This document shows positions 8,730 to 17,811 of a stretch of DNA of 53,143 nt, piece by piece. Under the pieces are notes generated by a model that made no database searches, was not told the origin of the DNA, and was given only the letters and a program-made list of their open reading frames with translations. Position 1 is the stretch's first letter; each line of letters begins with the position of its first letter. The stretch is from an uncultured Prevotellaceae bacterium (lineage in GTDB: Bacteria; Bacteroidota; Bacteroidia; Bacteroidales; Bacteroidaceae). The translations under genes and the position numbers were made by a program. The stretch spans positions 73,920 to 127,062 of the forward strand of contig ONDS01000012.1 of the NCBI GenBank assembly GCA_900316685.1, given 5' to 3'.

Positions 8730-9647
8730 ATGAAAGGAATAGTATTAGCAGGGGGTAGTGGCACACGTCTCTATCCAATAACAAAAGGTGTGAGCAAACA
8801 GTTACTCCCTATTTATGATAAACCAATGGTGTATTATCCGATCTCTGCACTTATGTTGGCTGGAATTAGAGATATTCTTATTATCTCTACACCATACGAC
8901 TTGCCAGGCTTCAAACGTTTGTTAGGTGATGGTTCCGATTACGGTGTACACTTCGAGTATGCAGAGCAGCCTTCACCGGATGGACTGGCGCAGGCTTTCA
9001 TCATTGGTGAGAAATTCATTGGAGATGAAAGTGTCTGCCTTGTACTAGGAGATAATATATTCTATGGGAGTGGCTTCACAGGTTTGCTCCGCAAGGCTGT
9101 GAAGGATGCAGAGGAAAATAAGAAAGCTACCGTCTTTGGGTATTGGGTCAGTGATCCAGAACGATATGGCGTAGCTGAATTTGATAAGCTGGGCAACTGC
9201 CTTTCTATTGAGGAAAAACCGAAAGAGCCAAAATCAAACTATGCTGTGGTAGGTTTATATTTCTACCCCAACAAGGTCGTTGATGTTGCGAAGCACATTA
9301 AGCCTTCTGTTCGTGGAGAACTAGAGATTACGACTGTGAACCAGGAGTTCCTGAAAGATGGAGGACTGAAAGTACAGGTTTTTGGCCGTGGTTTTGCTTG
9401 GCTTGATACCGGCACGCACGACAGTCTCGCAGAGGCATCCACCTTTGTAGAAGTGATAGAGAAACGTCAGGGACTCAAAGTTGCATGCCTGGAGGGCATT
9501 GCTTACCGCAATGGTTGGATAAGCGAGGAGCGTGTGCGAGAGATTGCTCAGCCCATGCTTAAGAACCAGTACGGACAGTACCTTTTGAAGGTAATAGACG
9601 AGATGAAAGAAGAGATTACGTCAATATCATTTCAAAATAAGGATTGA
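8730..9647 (+). CDS. rfbA: Glucose-1-phosphate thymidylyltransferase
   Basis: RfbA (RmlA) joins dTTP and glucose-1-phosphate to form dTDP-glucose, the first step toward dTDP-L-rhamnose and other dTDP sugars. The 305-residue protein is full length. It has the nucleotide-binding loop [13 protein letters not shown] (6-18), [15 protein letters not shown] (24-38), the [12 protein letters not shown] region (about 89-100) and [15 protein letters not shown] (about 218-232). It is normally followed by rfbC, rfbB and rfbD, none of which is here; the next gene is the defence operon. This suggests a rearranged or interrupted polysaccharide cluster. Confidence 0.96.
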   Translation: MKGIVLAGGSGTRLYPITKGVSKQLLPIYDKPMVYYPISALMLAGIRDILIISTPYDLPGFKRLLGDGSDYGVHFEYAEQPSPDGLAQAFIIGEKFIGDESVCLVLGDNIFYGSGFTGLLRKAVKDAEENKKATVFGYWVSDPERYGVAEFDKLGNCLSIEEKPKEPKSNYAVVGLYFYPNKVVDVAKHIKPSVRGELEITTVNQEFLKDGGLKVQVFGRGFAWLDTGTHDSLAEASTFVEVIEKRQGLKVACLEGIAYRNGWISEERVREIAQPMLKNQYGQYLLKVIDEMKEEITSISFQNKD

Positions 9648-9731
9648 TGCCATAGGCTTCAAGTTTCAGGTTATCCCCTTAAACAATCTTAAAAAAACAC
9701 AAGAAACGCTATCTGTGTCGGGGAAAAAGTG

Positions 9732-9739
9732 TATTTTTG
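9732..9739 (+). promoter_or_regulatory. -7 element of the HsdM-HsdS-ATPase operon
   Basis: TATTTTTG lies 22 bp before the ATG of the methylase and is the only clear promoter signal for the five genes that follow. The -33 half is weak (CTGTG near 9713). Confidence 0.6.
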
Positions 9740-9761
9740 CAGGATATAAAACGAATGTATA

Positions 9762-11306
9762 ATGGATATTGATTTTTCTCGTAATCAGTTTACAGACATA
9801 CTGACGCGCTGTCATAACATCATCAGGGACAACGACAAGTTGTCGCCTGAGGCCGCTTTTGACGAAACGAGCAAAATCCTTTTTATCAAGATACAACGCG
9901 AACGGGCTGACGGGAAGGTATATACAATGTCGGACTACTTTCAGGAGAAAGAGAACTACCGCGAGAAGTATGCCATAGATAATACACCGTACTATCAGTT
10001 CCTGTTTCGTCAGACGAAAGATAAATACCGGGAAGAGGAAATATTCGACGACTATGACACTATTAAAATACGTGAGCATAGTTTTGAGGCTATCATCTAT
10101 TGTCTGGAGACAATGAATCTGGCAACTACCGAAGATGACGTGAAAGGTATCGCCTTTGAGTCGTTTCTCGGAAAGACGTTCCGAGGCGAGCTGGGACAGT
10201 TCTTCACTCCCCGTGCGGTGGTGAATTTTATGGTGTCGGTACTTCATCCGGTAGAAGATATGCTGGTATGTGATCCTTGTTGCGGCAGCGGCGGCTTTCT
10301 CATCTCCGTGTTCGATGAAATCAGGAAGCAGATAGAAGCAGACAAAAATGCAGGTGACGACGATAAAAAGGAGCGGATAAGGAAGCTCTCGACCAGTAGC
10401 CTGTTTGGTGTGGATGCCAATGCCCGGATGGCACGTGTTGCCAAGATGAATATGATTATGCATGGCGACGGCCATACCTGCGTGTATCATTATGACGGTC
10501 TGTTGAATATCAACGGTGTGTTTGAAAACCGTTTCGACCTGATACTGACCAACCCTCCCTTCGGTTCGCGTGTGAACAAAAACCTTCTGATCAGCGAAGC
10601 AGAGCGCTTTACTGATACGCTGAAGAAGCAGCGTAATATTACCTTATACGGTGAGGGTTATGTGAGGTCGTTGGCTCAGGTGGAGGACCATATTGGGCGG
10701 CCACTTCTGTCGCTGTTTGAAACGGGCAAATATACCAACATATCGGAAGTGCTCTTCATAGAGCGTTGTCTGAACCTTCTGAAAGAGGGAGGACGTATGG
10801 GCATAGTGTTGCCTGATGGTGTGCTCAGCAATGAGAACCTGCAGGCGGTGAGGGAATATATAGAAAGCAGGGCGCGTATTCTATTCATCGTGTCGCTTCC
10901 CGACGATGTGTTTCTCTCGTCGGGAGCCGCTGTCAAGTCGAGCATTATGTTCTTCCAAAAATACACGGAAGTGGAGGCTGTACGATACCGTGAAGTGTTG
11001 CAGGAGGAGCGCAATGCCGCAGACGTAAGACATGGCGATATGCTGCGGGAACTCAAGCAAGCGTTAAGGCAGATAAAAGGCAGGAAGGAGCGGGATGCAC
11101 AGCGTGACAAGATAGAAAAGCTGGAAGCACAGATGCACGACGAGACCTTCAGGGCTGTCAGGGAGCGACTGAACTACCGCATTGCACGGGCTGTGTTGGG
11201 TCGGGACAGCAAGAGTCCTCAAGATATGGATTTGAAAACGGAATTGGAGACGCTGGCCAAGGAGTATCAACGGTTTTGCGGACAGACAGATGGGAACGAT
11301 GATTGA
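9762..11306 (+). CDS. hsdM: Type I restriction-modification DNA methyltransferase subunit (HsdM-like)
   Basis: An N6-adenine methyltransferase of 514 residues. An HsdM N-terminal helical domain (about 5-120) is followed by the SAM-binding motif DPCCGSGGF (171-179) and the catalytic NPPFG (264-268), then VLPDGVL (about 347-353). The C-terminal 120 residues are highly charged and likely coiled coil, the region that contacts HsdS. Its 3' end overlaps hsdS by 17 bp. In classical type I systems HsdM2S methylates a bipartite site and HsdR translocates and cleaves, but no HsdR is encoded here. Confidence 0.93.
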   Translation: MDIDFSRNQFTDILTRCHNIIRDNDKLSPEAAFDETSKILFIKIQRERADGKVYTMSDYFQEKENYREKYAIDNTPYYQFLFRQTKDKYREEEIFDDYDTIKIREHSFEAIIYCLETMNLATTEDDVKGIAFESFLGKTFRGELGQFFTPRAVVNFMVSVLHPVEDMLVCDPCCGSGGFLISVFDEIRKQIEADKNAGDDDKKERIRKLSTSSLFGVDANARMARVAKMNMIMHGDGHTCVYHYDGLLNINGVFENRFDLILTNPPFGSRVNKNLLISEAERFTDTLKKQRNITLYGEGYVRSLAQVEDHIGRPLLSLFETGKYTNISEVLFIERCLNLLKEGGRMGIVLPDGVLSNENLQAVREYIESRARILFIVSLPDDVFLSSGAAVKSSIMFFQKYTEVEAVRYREVLQEERNAADVRHGDMLRELKQALRQIKGRKERDAQRDKIEKLEAQMHDETFRAVRERLNYRIARAVLGRDSKSPQDMDLKTELETLAKEYQRFCGQTDGNDD

Positions 11307-12648
11307 CACACTTCAATATTGCACTCTGTCCAACTGGCTATACTCCATTCCGGAGAGCTGTCCCAGTGCGGAGTATGCCAGTCTGGATGCTGTGCTGCTG
11401 GATGACCTCATAGAACGCGTGATGGAGCCGGTGGTGATACAGGACGATGAAATATACACCCGCTTGACCATCAAGACAGGCGGGGCAGGTGCGCAGGTGA
11501 GGAGAAAAGGGGGCGTCCCGGAACGGATTTGTGGAAAGGAGATAGGACGGAAAAACCAATTCAGGGTTCATCGCGGTCAGTTGGTTGTCAGCAGTATCGA
11601 TGCCCGCAACGGTGCTGCGGGCATAGTGCCAGAAGAGGCTGAGGGAAGCGTGGTGACAGACAATTTCTGGGTGTTCACGGTCAAGGACAACAAGGTGGTG
11701 CCATCTTTTTTGCAGTTGCTGCTGTCCAGGCCGGGGGTGCTTTCGCAGATAGAAGCCATCAGCCATGGGACCACCAATCGACAGTATATCACTATCGACC
11801 AGTTTCTTAAGGTAAGGGTTACACTGCCTGAAATGCCGGAGCAGAAGCGGTTTCTGATACAGTATAAACGGCTACAGGACCGAGTGACAAAGCTACAGGC
11901 TGCAATCAACTCATTTGGGGATAGGTGCGAGACCGTCATTAAGACACTTGTAGGCATGACAGATGAATCAAGTGAAACCACAAAAGGAACGCTTTTTACG
12001 GTAGCGTACCAAGACTTGTACAAGTGGAACAGTGGTGAGGCAAAGCAGATAGCCCCTTCCTCAAGCACAATGAGGATGAAGGACTGTATAGCAGAATTGA
12101 TGACTCGGGGCGGCAAGTCGCTGCGGGTAACTCCTCAGAAAACGCCTGCCAAGAGGTTTCACTACGTGGGTATGGAGAATGTGGAGAAACGCCTGGGCCT
12201 TTTGACCGACAAACCGCTGGAAGCGACAGGGCAGGACATCAAGAGTGCATCGGTGGCAGTGCCAAAGGGATATGTAATATATGGAAAGCTGCGCCCTTAT
12301 TTGAACAAGTATTGGTTGAATGAACGCTATCAAGGTGATGTGATATGTTCGTCAGAGTTTCTGGTATTCCGTCCTTCAGAAATTGTCGATCTGCATTATT
12401 TTCTGGCTATCCTTGGTTCGGACTATATACAGAAGCAGATTTCAGGCAAACTGTCCGGGACACGCATGCCTCGTTTGTCAACATCTGATTTTCTGGATTT
12501 GGAAGTGCCTTTTCCAAGCATGGATATACAGGAACAGATAGGGGAAGAATGTTTGCAGATTCAGAAAGAGGTTGATGGCAATCGAAAAAAATTAAAAAAA
12601 CTTAGAGGATTTGAAACGGAGAAATTGTTTGATAAATACGGCATATAG
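11290..12648 (+). CDS. hsdS: Type I restriction-modification specificity subunit (HsdS-like)
   Basis: The 452-residue protein has two target-recognition halves. The first runs about 20-190 and ends in ITIDQFLKVRVTLPEMPEQKRFL, followed by a coiled coil. The second runs about 255-420 and ends in LSTSDFLDLEVPFPSMDIQEQI, followed by a second coiled coil. Two TRDs separated by helices are the mark of a subunit that reads a bipartite sequence. The ATG at 11290 overlaps hsdM by 17 bp. The TRDs differ from each other, so an asymmetric target is expected. Confidence 0.88.
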   Translation: MGTMIDTLQYCTLSNWLYSIPESCPSAEYASLDAVLLDDLIERVMEPVVIQDDEIYTRLTIKTGGAGAQVRRKGGVPERICGKEIGRKNQFRVHRGQLVVSSIDARNGAAGIVPEEAEGSVVTDNFWVFTVKDNKVVPSFLQLLLSRPGVLSQIEAISHGTTNRQYITIDQFLKVRVTLPEMPEQKRFLIQYKRLQDRVTKLQAAINSFGDRCETVIKTLVGMTDESSETTKGTLFTVAYQDLYKWNSGEAKQIAPSSSTMRMKDCIAELMTRGGKSLRVTPQKTPAKRFHYVGMENVEKRLGLLTDKPLEATGQDIKSASVAVPKGYVIYGKLRPYLNKYWLNERYQGDVICSSEFLVFRPSEIVDLHYFLAILGSDYIQKQISGKLSGTRMPRLSTSDFLDLEVPFPSMDIQEQIGEECLQIQKEVDGNRKKLKKLRGFETEKLFDKYGI

Positions 12649-12653
12649 TAGCT

Positions 12654-14360
12654 ATGAAGATTAAGACGCTTTACATAAAGAGCTTTGCCAACATACAGGA
12701 AGAAACCTTTGACTTCGGAAACAGCGAAGGGTTGACCTTACTCATTGGCAATAATGGGAGTGGAAAGAGTAGTCTGCTGGAGTGTATCAGCGACATTTTC
12801 AGCAACCTGTACTTCGAGGAAGAGGGACGGGCATTTAAGTTTGTCTCTCCATTCCAGATTGTCTGGGAGTTGGACGGTGTGGATTATACAGCAGCGTGGG
12901 ATGGCAGCAACCTATCCAAACTTAGTGGAGGCAATGCCGTTAGTCCGTTGACACCATTTCGTCTGCCGCAGGGAGTGGTGGCAATCTATAGTGGCGAGTC
13001 GCAGCGCTTGTGGGAGCATTTCTATGAGCCTTCGTACAAGAATTTCATATCGAGCATCAACAGAAGTGCGGCTGGTGGCCTTGTGGTGCCGGCCTATCCC
13101 AGAATGCTCTTCCTGAATCGCTACTATTGGCATTTGTCATTGTTGTCGTTGTTGTGTTCAGACAATGCGGCCATCAAGAAATTCTGCACCGATGAGTTGG
13201 GCATCGGAATGGTTAACGAAATAAAATTCACTCTTAATACTGCCAACTATCAAGACTATACCGTTACGGATGTGTTGACCTTCGTTAAAAAGCTTGAAGG
13301 GAACAACACCTTTGCATCATTGGATGCGTTCAAGCAGTTCTTGTTGCAGAGCGGTGTGGATAGTGCCATGCTCTTTGAGTATCTGTATCTGGCCTTTACC
13401 TCCAAAAACAAGAAAATTATTTCAGATATTACTGTGAAGTTCAATCAAGGGCTGGAGGTTGATGCGCTGAGTGAGGGCGGCAAGAAGCGGTTGCTGATTA
13501 AGGCTGCACTGGAGTATGCCGGACAGGAGAATACATTGTTTCTGTTAGATGAACCCGATGCTCACGTACACATCAAGAACAAGCGGCAGATAGTTGACAC
13601 GGTAAAGGAGTACACCACTAACCGCCATGTTATGATGACCACTCACTCGCCCTCGGTATGCCGTTTTGTGAAGAATATCCCCTCTATCGTAATGATGGAC
13701 AAAGGCAAGCGGGTGGCAGTAGCAGACCAGATAGAGGCCGGGCATAAACTGACCGATGATACCACACTCTATAACGTGTTGTTCTCCACCAAGAATATTG
13801 TTGTCACCGAGGGAAAGACCGACTGCCTGTATATCAAGAAAGCCCTGGAAAAGCTGACGGGCAGTTTCCCGCTGCTGAGAACTGAAACAGAGTTCATACC
13901 CATCGGTGGTACAGATCCGGAGGTGGACAAGGATTTCCTTGCCAAGATAGCGCAACTGGAAGGCAGAAAGATTATCCGTCTGGTGGATAGAGATGAGGCA
14001 GGACTGAAATGTGCAAGAGCGTTAATTGGCAATGAGAATCTGAAAAAAGTGGATATTACTGATTTTCGGGCAGTCAACGGAAGAACAGATATGTTCTTGT
14101 TGATGCTCCCTCCTGCGACAGGGACAAACTACAGCGAGGATTTCCTAATAGAGGACTACTTTGACCATGCAAAAGTGCTGGCTATATCGAAACAATATAT
14201 CGACCAAAAATTTACCGGGCCGTTCAATGAGTTTCCGAAAGTAAAGAAAGACCTAAAGGAAAGTTTGTTGCCTGAATTTGCAAAGACAACCGTTAATGCG
14301 GCTGACATGGAGGGCTTCACGACGCTGCTGGAAAAGTTGGAAACGAAACTGGCAGAATAA
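12654..14360 (+). CDS. OLD-family ATPase with C-terminal TOPRIM nuclease domain
   Basis: A 568-residue protein with an ABC-type ATPase followed by TOPRIM. ATPase motifs are Walker A GNNGSGKSS (32-40), the signature-like LSEGGKKRLL (272-281), Walker B LFLLDEPDAH (295-304) and H-loop THSP (330-333). TOPRIM motifs are VVTEGKTD (383-390) and LVDRDEAG (443-450), which supply the metal-binding Glu and Asp residues, so nuclease activity is plausible. This architecture is shared with OLD and GajA-like antiphage nucleases. It begins 5 bp after hsdS and ends 16 bp before the DUF262 gene. No UvrD-like GajB partner is present, so it is not a standard Gabija locus. Confidence 0.88.
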   Translation: MKIKTLYIKSFANIQEETFDFGNSEGLTLLIGNNGSGKSSLLECISDIFSNLYFEEEGRAFKFVSPFQIVWELDGVDYTAAWDGSNLSKLSGGNAVSPLTPFRLPQGVVAIYSGESQRLWEHFYEPSYKNFISSINRSAAGGLVVPAYPRMLFLNRYYWHLSLLSLLCSDNAAIKKFCTDELGIGMVNEIKFTLNTANYQDYTVTDVLTFVKKLEGNNTFASLDAFKQFLLQSGVDSAMLFEYLYLAFTSKNKKIISDITVKFNQGLEVDALSEGGKKRLLIKAALEYAGQENTLFLLDEPDAHVHIKNKRQIVDTVKEYTTNRHVMMTTHSPSVCRFVKNIPSIVMMDKGKRVAVADQIEAGHKLTDDTTLYNVLFSTKNIVVTEGKTDCLYIKKALEKLTGSFPLLRTETEFIPIGGTDPEVDKDFLAKIAQLEGRKIIRLVDRDEAGLKCARALIGNENLKKVDITDFRAVNGRTDMFLLMLPPATGTNYSEDFLIEDYFDHAKVLAISKQYIDQKFTGPFNEFPKVKKDLKESLLPEFAKTTVNAADMEGFTTLLEKLETKLAE

Positions 14361-14376
14361 TAAAGGAGGTAGGCTT

Positions 14377-16023
14377 ATGGGACTGAATTTACAGGCATCA
14401 CAACAATATCTGAAGGGTATATTCGGAACGTCGGACGTGTTTATCATTCCAAGTTATCAGCGGCCATACTCATGGGAATATGACCAGTGTTCGCAGTTGT
14501 TCACTGACATCGTGGAGGCTTTTGAGAGCGGAAATGAGTTTTTTGTGGGCAATATCCTGATGGCCAAAAGTCCGGTTGAGAAGAACCGTCCCCGGATTGT
14601 TGACGGACAGCAGCGGTTGCTGACACTATGGCTGATGTTCAAGGTGATGTATCTTATCTATCCGGAACTGAACGACTTGAAGGCGGTGGTTGCCGTGCCT
14701 GCAAGGGAAGGGGATGACACCTTTCCGAAGATAGTGTCGGAGGTGTTTGAAACCAGCGACCCTCAAGAGATACCGTTGATACACGCCAAGAGTCTTGACG
14801 AGCTGGACCGCCAATACAAGTCAGTGCTCGACAAGAAAGGCGCTATCAGGGAAAATCTGTGCAAAAGCAAGATTGATATTAACCTGTTCTATATTTACAG
14901 CTGGGTGTTGGCAAAGCGTCAAGAGTATGGTGACAGCAAGATGAAAGATTTTATTTTCTTCGTGCTGGAGAGTGTGTCTATGCTACCTATAGAGCTGACG
15001 GGAACCAACATGGAAGATGCCAGCGACCGTGCCTTGGTTATCTTTGAGACCCTGAACAACCGTGGTATGGACTTGGAGGATGCTGATATTTTCAAGGAGC
15101 GTCTGTACAGGAAGGCTGTCAATGTGAAAGAGAAGGATACCTTTGTGCAGAGTTGGACAGACCTGAAGTCGATGGTGGAGGATGTCGGAATGAAGATTGA
15201 TGACGTGTTCCGTTATTATTCACACGTCATCCGCGGCCGCAACAATATCACGTACGGTGAAAAGAGCCTCAGACAGTTTTTCCTGCTTGAAAAATTCTCG
15301 CCCTTGCAGAACAAGGAATATAAGGAGATACTCGATGACCTCTACAAGATGTTGCGTGTGCTGAAGTATATAGACACAGAGGCCGGTCAGACAAGTGAGG
15401 TGGGAAAATGGCTGCAAATCATCAATGCCTACACCAACCAGTATCCCAAATATGTGCTGACGACTTATCTTTTTGAGAAAGGTGTAGAGACAGTGGAGCA
15501 TAATAGTACGCAGTTTGTGGAATTGATGAAAGCCATCGTGCGATACTGCTATTTTATGGGTTCTACCACGACAGTTAAGTTCCGACTGTACGAATACATT
15601 AAACAGATAGCCAACGGACAAGACATCGGAGAGAACCGGATAAGCGAACTTGACATCAGCAGGTTCGACTGGGTGGGGCAGTTGCGCAAGGGCTACACCC
15701 TGCTGGCTTACTATCTTACTGCAAAAACACCCTTACCTTACTACAGTATAGACCAGATATATACGCAGGCAGACGTTAAGAGGTGGGTGCCGCAGGACGA
15801 GCAGGAAAGCTACAATAAGATGCTGGGCTGTTTGGGTAACTTGGTTGTGCTCGACATCAACCGTCGTTCTATGAGTTGTGACAAGAAGGCCAATCACTAT
15901 GCTACATCAAGTATCAGTGAGGTGAGGCATCTGTTGGACGGGAGTCCCCGGGTGAATAAAGAGCTTATTTTGCAACGTAACGAGGAGCTGAAGAAGCGGC
16001 TCTACGATTTCTTCTCAGTATAG
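14377..16023 (+). CDS. DUF262-domain protein with degenerate C-terminal DUF1524/HNH region
   Basis: The start at 14377 is preceded by AAAGGAGGT (14363-14370), a rare strong Shine-Dalgarno for this genome. The 548-residue protein has the DUF262 ParB/Srx-like motifs SYQRPYSWEYDQ (26-37) and VDGQQRLLTL (75-84), a long helical middle, and a DUF1524-like end with LGNLVVLDIN (about 486-495) and CDKK. At the place where GmrS/D-type nucleases carry the HNH histidine in an EHIxP motif, this protein reads SIDQIYTQ (457-464), so the histidine is replaced by Gln. DUF262 alone is associated with NTP-dependent sensing of modified DNA. It may act as a sensor rather than an HNH nuclease. Confidence 0.85.
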   Translation: MGLNLQASQQYLKGIFGTSDVFIIPSYQRPYSWEYDQCSQLFTDIVEAFESGNEFFVGNILMAKSPVEKNRPRIVDGQQRLLTLWLMFKVMYLIYPELNDLKAVVAVPAREGDDTFPKIVSEVFETSDPQEIPLIHAKSLDELDRQYKSVLDKKGAIRENLCKSKIDINLFYIYSWVLAKRQEYGDSKMKDFIFFVLESVSMLPIELTGTNMEDASDRALVIFETLNNRGMDLEDADIFKERLYRKAVNVKEKDTFVQSWTDLKSMVEDVGMKIDDVFRYYSHVIRGRNNITYGEKSLRQFFLLEKFSPLQNKEYKEILDDLYKMLRVLKYIDTEAGQTSEVGKWLQIINAYTNQYPKYVLTTYLFEKGVETVEHNSTQFVELMKAIVRYCYFMGSTTTVKFRLYEYIKQIANGQDIGENRISELDISRFDWVGQLRKGYTLLAYYLTAKTPLPYYSIDQIYTQADVKRWVPQDEQESYNKMLGCLGNLVVLDINRRSMSCDKKANHYATSSISEVRHLLDGSPRVNKELILQRNEELKKRLYDFFSV

Positions 16024-16027
16024 ACTT

Positions 16028-17488
16028 ATGGCAGAAAAGATAGACAGTATCAAAGTTGAGCGTTTCAAAGCCTTTAAGGACGAGACAGTGTTCAACATAG
16101 GGAAGCACAACCTCTTGATATACGGCGAGAATGGTGCGGGGAAAAGCTCTCTGTACGATGCACTGAAGGTGGTGTTCTTTTACAAGCGGATAAGCGATGA
16201 CCATCGTGTAGGCGTAACACCCGAGGAACAGCGGGCGCAACTTGCATCATATCTGTCCGGAAAGTATGACCATCGGGGTGCGGCAGGTTACGGAATCACG
16301 GTGAACAATGAAGACTACCTGACCTTCATTGCAAGTGAAGACTATGCTGACTACCATGTCAGTATGATAAGCAATGCTGACATACAAGTCGGGAATTACA
16401 TTTCCTACAAGGAACTTTTGGAAAGAGTGTACTTTCACGGCGATTTGGCAGCCCTCCTTGAAGATGAAGAAAAGACGACAGCTATTGCAGAGTCCGTGAA
16501 CAAAGACTTGAGGGAGTGCTTCAAGGAAGAATACGTTACGGTAGCCATATCGAGAGAGAATGAACTGAAGTGCAGTCTGAAAGGGCCGTGGAGCGGAGAT
16601 ACCTATATAGAGAACATACGCGACTACTTCAATGAAGCCATCATCAATCTGGTGGTACTGGTGTTGCTTCTGAACACTGTCAAGATGTTGGAAGAAGGAG
16701 ACCGCAAGAAGATACGTATTCTGGTACTTGACGATATTATTACCAGCCTTGATGCCTCAAATAGGCTCTTGCTGATGCGCTATGTGCGTAATAGGTTTAC
16801 CAGATACCAGAAGTTTGTTTTCACCCACAACATCAGTTTCTTCAACCTATGGCTTTACACCATGAATAGTATAAAAGGAGAGCAGGGAGAATGGCAAACG
16901 ATGAATATCTACGACTGTGGCGGGAAGCATAAAGTCTATAACTACAAGGCTCCGGGGGAACACGAGAAGAAGCGCAGCCAACAGCTCAGAGAGCGGTTGG
17001 AGTCGGGAGAGGAAGATCTTCAGGACTTGGGCAATGACATACGTCGCTACTTCGAGGAACTGCTTCACGAGTTCTCAAAGATAGTGCATGTGGGAGGGAA
17101 AAATGAGTGCAGCCATATCTTAGACCGTCTGGAGAATGGAAAGACGGTCTATCTGCATGAAGACGAAGGCCATCATTTCAAGACGGCAGAGGATATGCTC
17201 GACCACATGAAAGGTATTATGGGACTGGAGGTGAACGACATAATGATGAAGCAGCTCAGAACAAAATATGCAGACTATCATGCCAACAAATTCTTTAAGG
17301 AAACGGTACTGCCGGTAGTCAGGGAACTGAAGATGTTTCAAAAGTTGTCGATGCATCCTTTGTCGCATGCACATCTGCATGGTGTACCAACTTATACGGA
17401 AAAGGAATTAAGTATGACCATAGTGCTAATAGAGAAGTTTGAGAGTGTGGTGAATGAACTCATGAACTTTGATGTGAGCACGGTGTAA
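16028..17488 (+). CDS. RecF/SMC-like AAA (ABC-type) ATPase of the defence operon
   Basis: A 486-residue P-loop protein with Walker A GENGAGKSS (33-41), a short insert instead of a long coiled coil, and Walker B ILVLDDIITS followed by LDASNR (231-246), then a His switch FTHNIS (265-270). The usual ABC signature (LSxGE) before Walker B is replaced by FNEAIINLVVLVLL, which is unusual. The C-terminal 200 residues are helical with no nuclease motif I can name. It starts 4 bp after the DUF262 gene and closes the operon. Pairs of such ATPases with nuclease-like partners occur in Septu, PARIS and related systems; which, if any, it belongs to is unclear. Confidence 0.8.
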   Translation: MAEKIDSIKVERFKAFKDETVFNIGKHNLLIYGENGAGKSSLYDALKVVFFYKRISDDHRVGVTPEEQRAQLASYLSGKYDHRGAAGYGITVNNEDYLTFIASEDYADYHVSMISNADIQVGNYISYKELLERVYFHGDLAALLEDEEKTTAIAESVNKDLRECFKEEYVTVAISRENELKCSLKGPWSGDTYIENIRDYFNEAIINLVVLVLLLNTVKMLEEGDRKKIRILVLDDIITSLDASNRLLLMRYVRNRFTRYQKFVFTHNISFFNLWLYTMNSIKGEQGEWQTMNIYDCGGKHKVYNYKAPGEHEKKRSQQLRERLESGEEDLQDLGNDIRRYFEELLHEFSKIVHVGGKNECSHILDRLENGKTVYLHEDEGHHFKTAEDMLDHMKGIMGLEVNDIMMKQLRTKYADYHANKFFKETVLPVVRELKMFQKLSMHPLSHAHLHGVPTYTEKELSMTIVLIEKFESVVNELMNFDVSTV

Positions 17489-17811
17489 TAATAAACAGAA
17501 TCCTTTTTGAAAATACAACTGATGGCGCAGTGGCGACACTGTGTCCTTAAATGCTTTTGTGGATTATGGAACAAGAGAATTATATGAAAAATAAAGAACA
17601 ATGGTTTCAGCCAACAGCTGAGACACGTGGATTTCAAGATAAGCGAGATCGGTTGGTCGGGTGGTTCTGCTTCCTCTTCAAGAATTTTGAGCCAGTCTCT
17701 CTGGCTGTCCGAGGAAAGTACATTCTTGTAGGTAGCCTCTCACCGCCTTTTTCACGGCTGAAACGAAGACTTTTATGCCTTTCAAGCAAATGTAACAACT
17801 AACCATACATC
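17489..17811. other. Gene-free stretch after the defence operon
   Basis: I see no supported gene. The 83-codon open frame at 17551-17802 has no family resemblance, promoter or start context. No strong hairpin terminator follows the last ATPase; the T-run CCTTTTTG near 17502 is unpaired. Confidence 0.5.

Noticed and set aside
12654-17488. Standard Gabija, Septu or PARIS system
   Set aside because: No UvrD-like GajB, no PtuB-type intact HNH next to the ATPase, and TOPRIM is fused to its ATPase rather than separate; the hsdMS partners also do not fit.
17551-17802. 83-codon plus-strand ORF after the defence operon
   Set aside because: No homology I recognise, no start context, and it lies in a scarred intergenic region.
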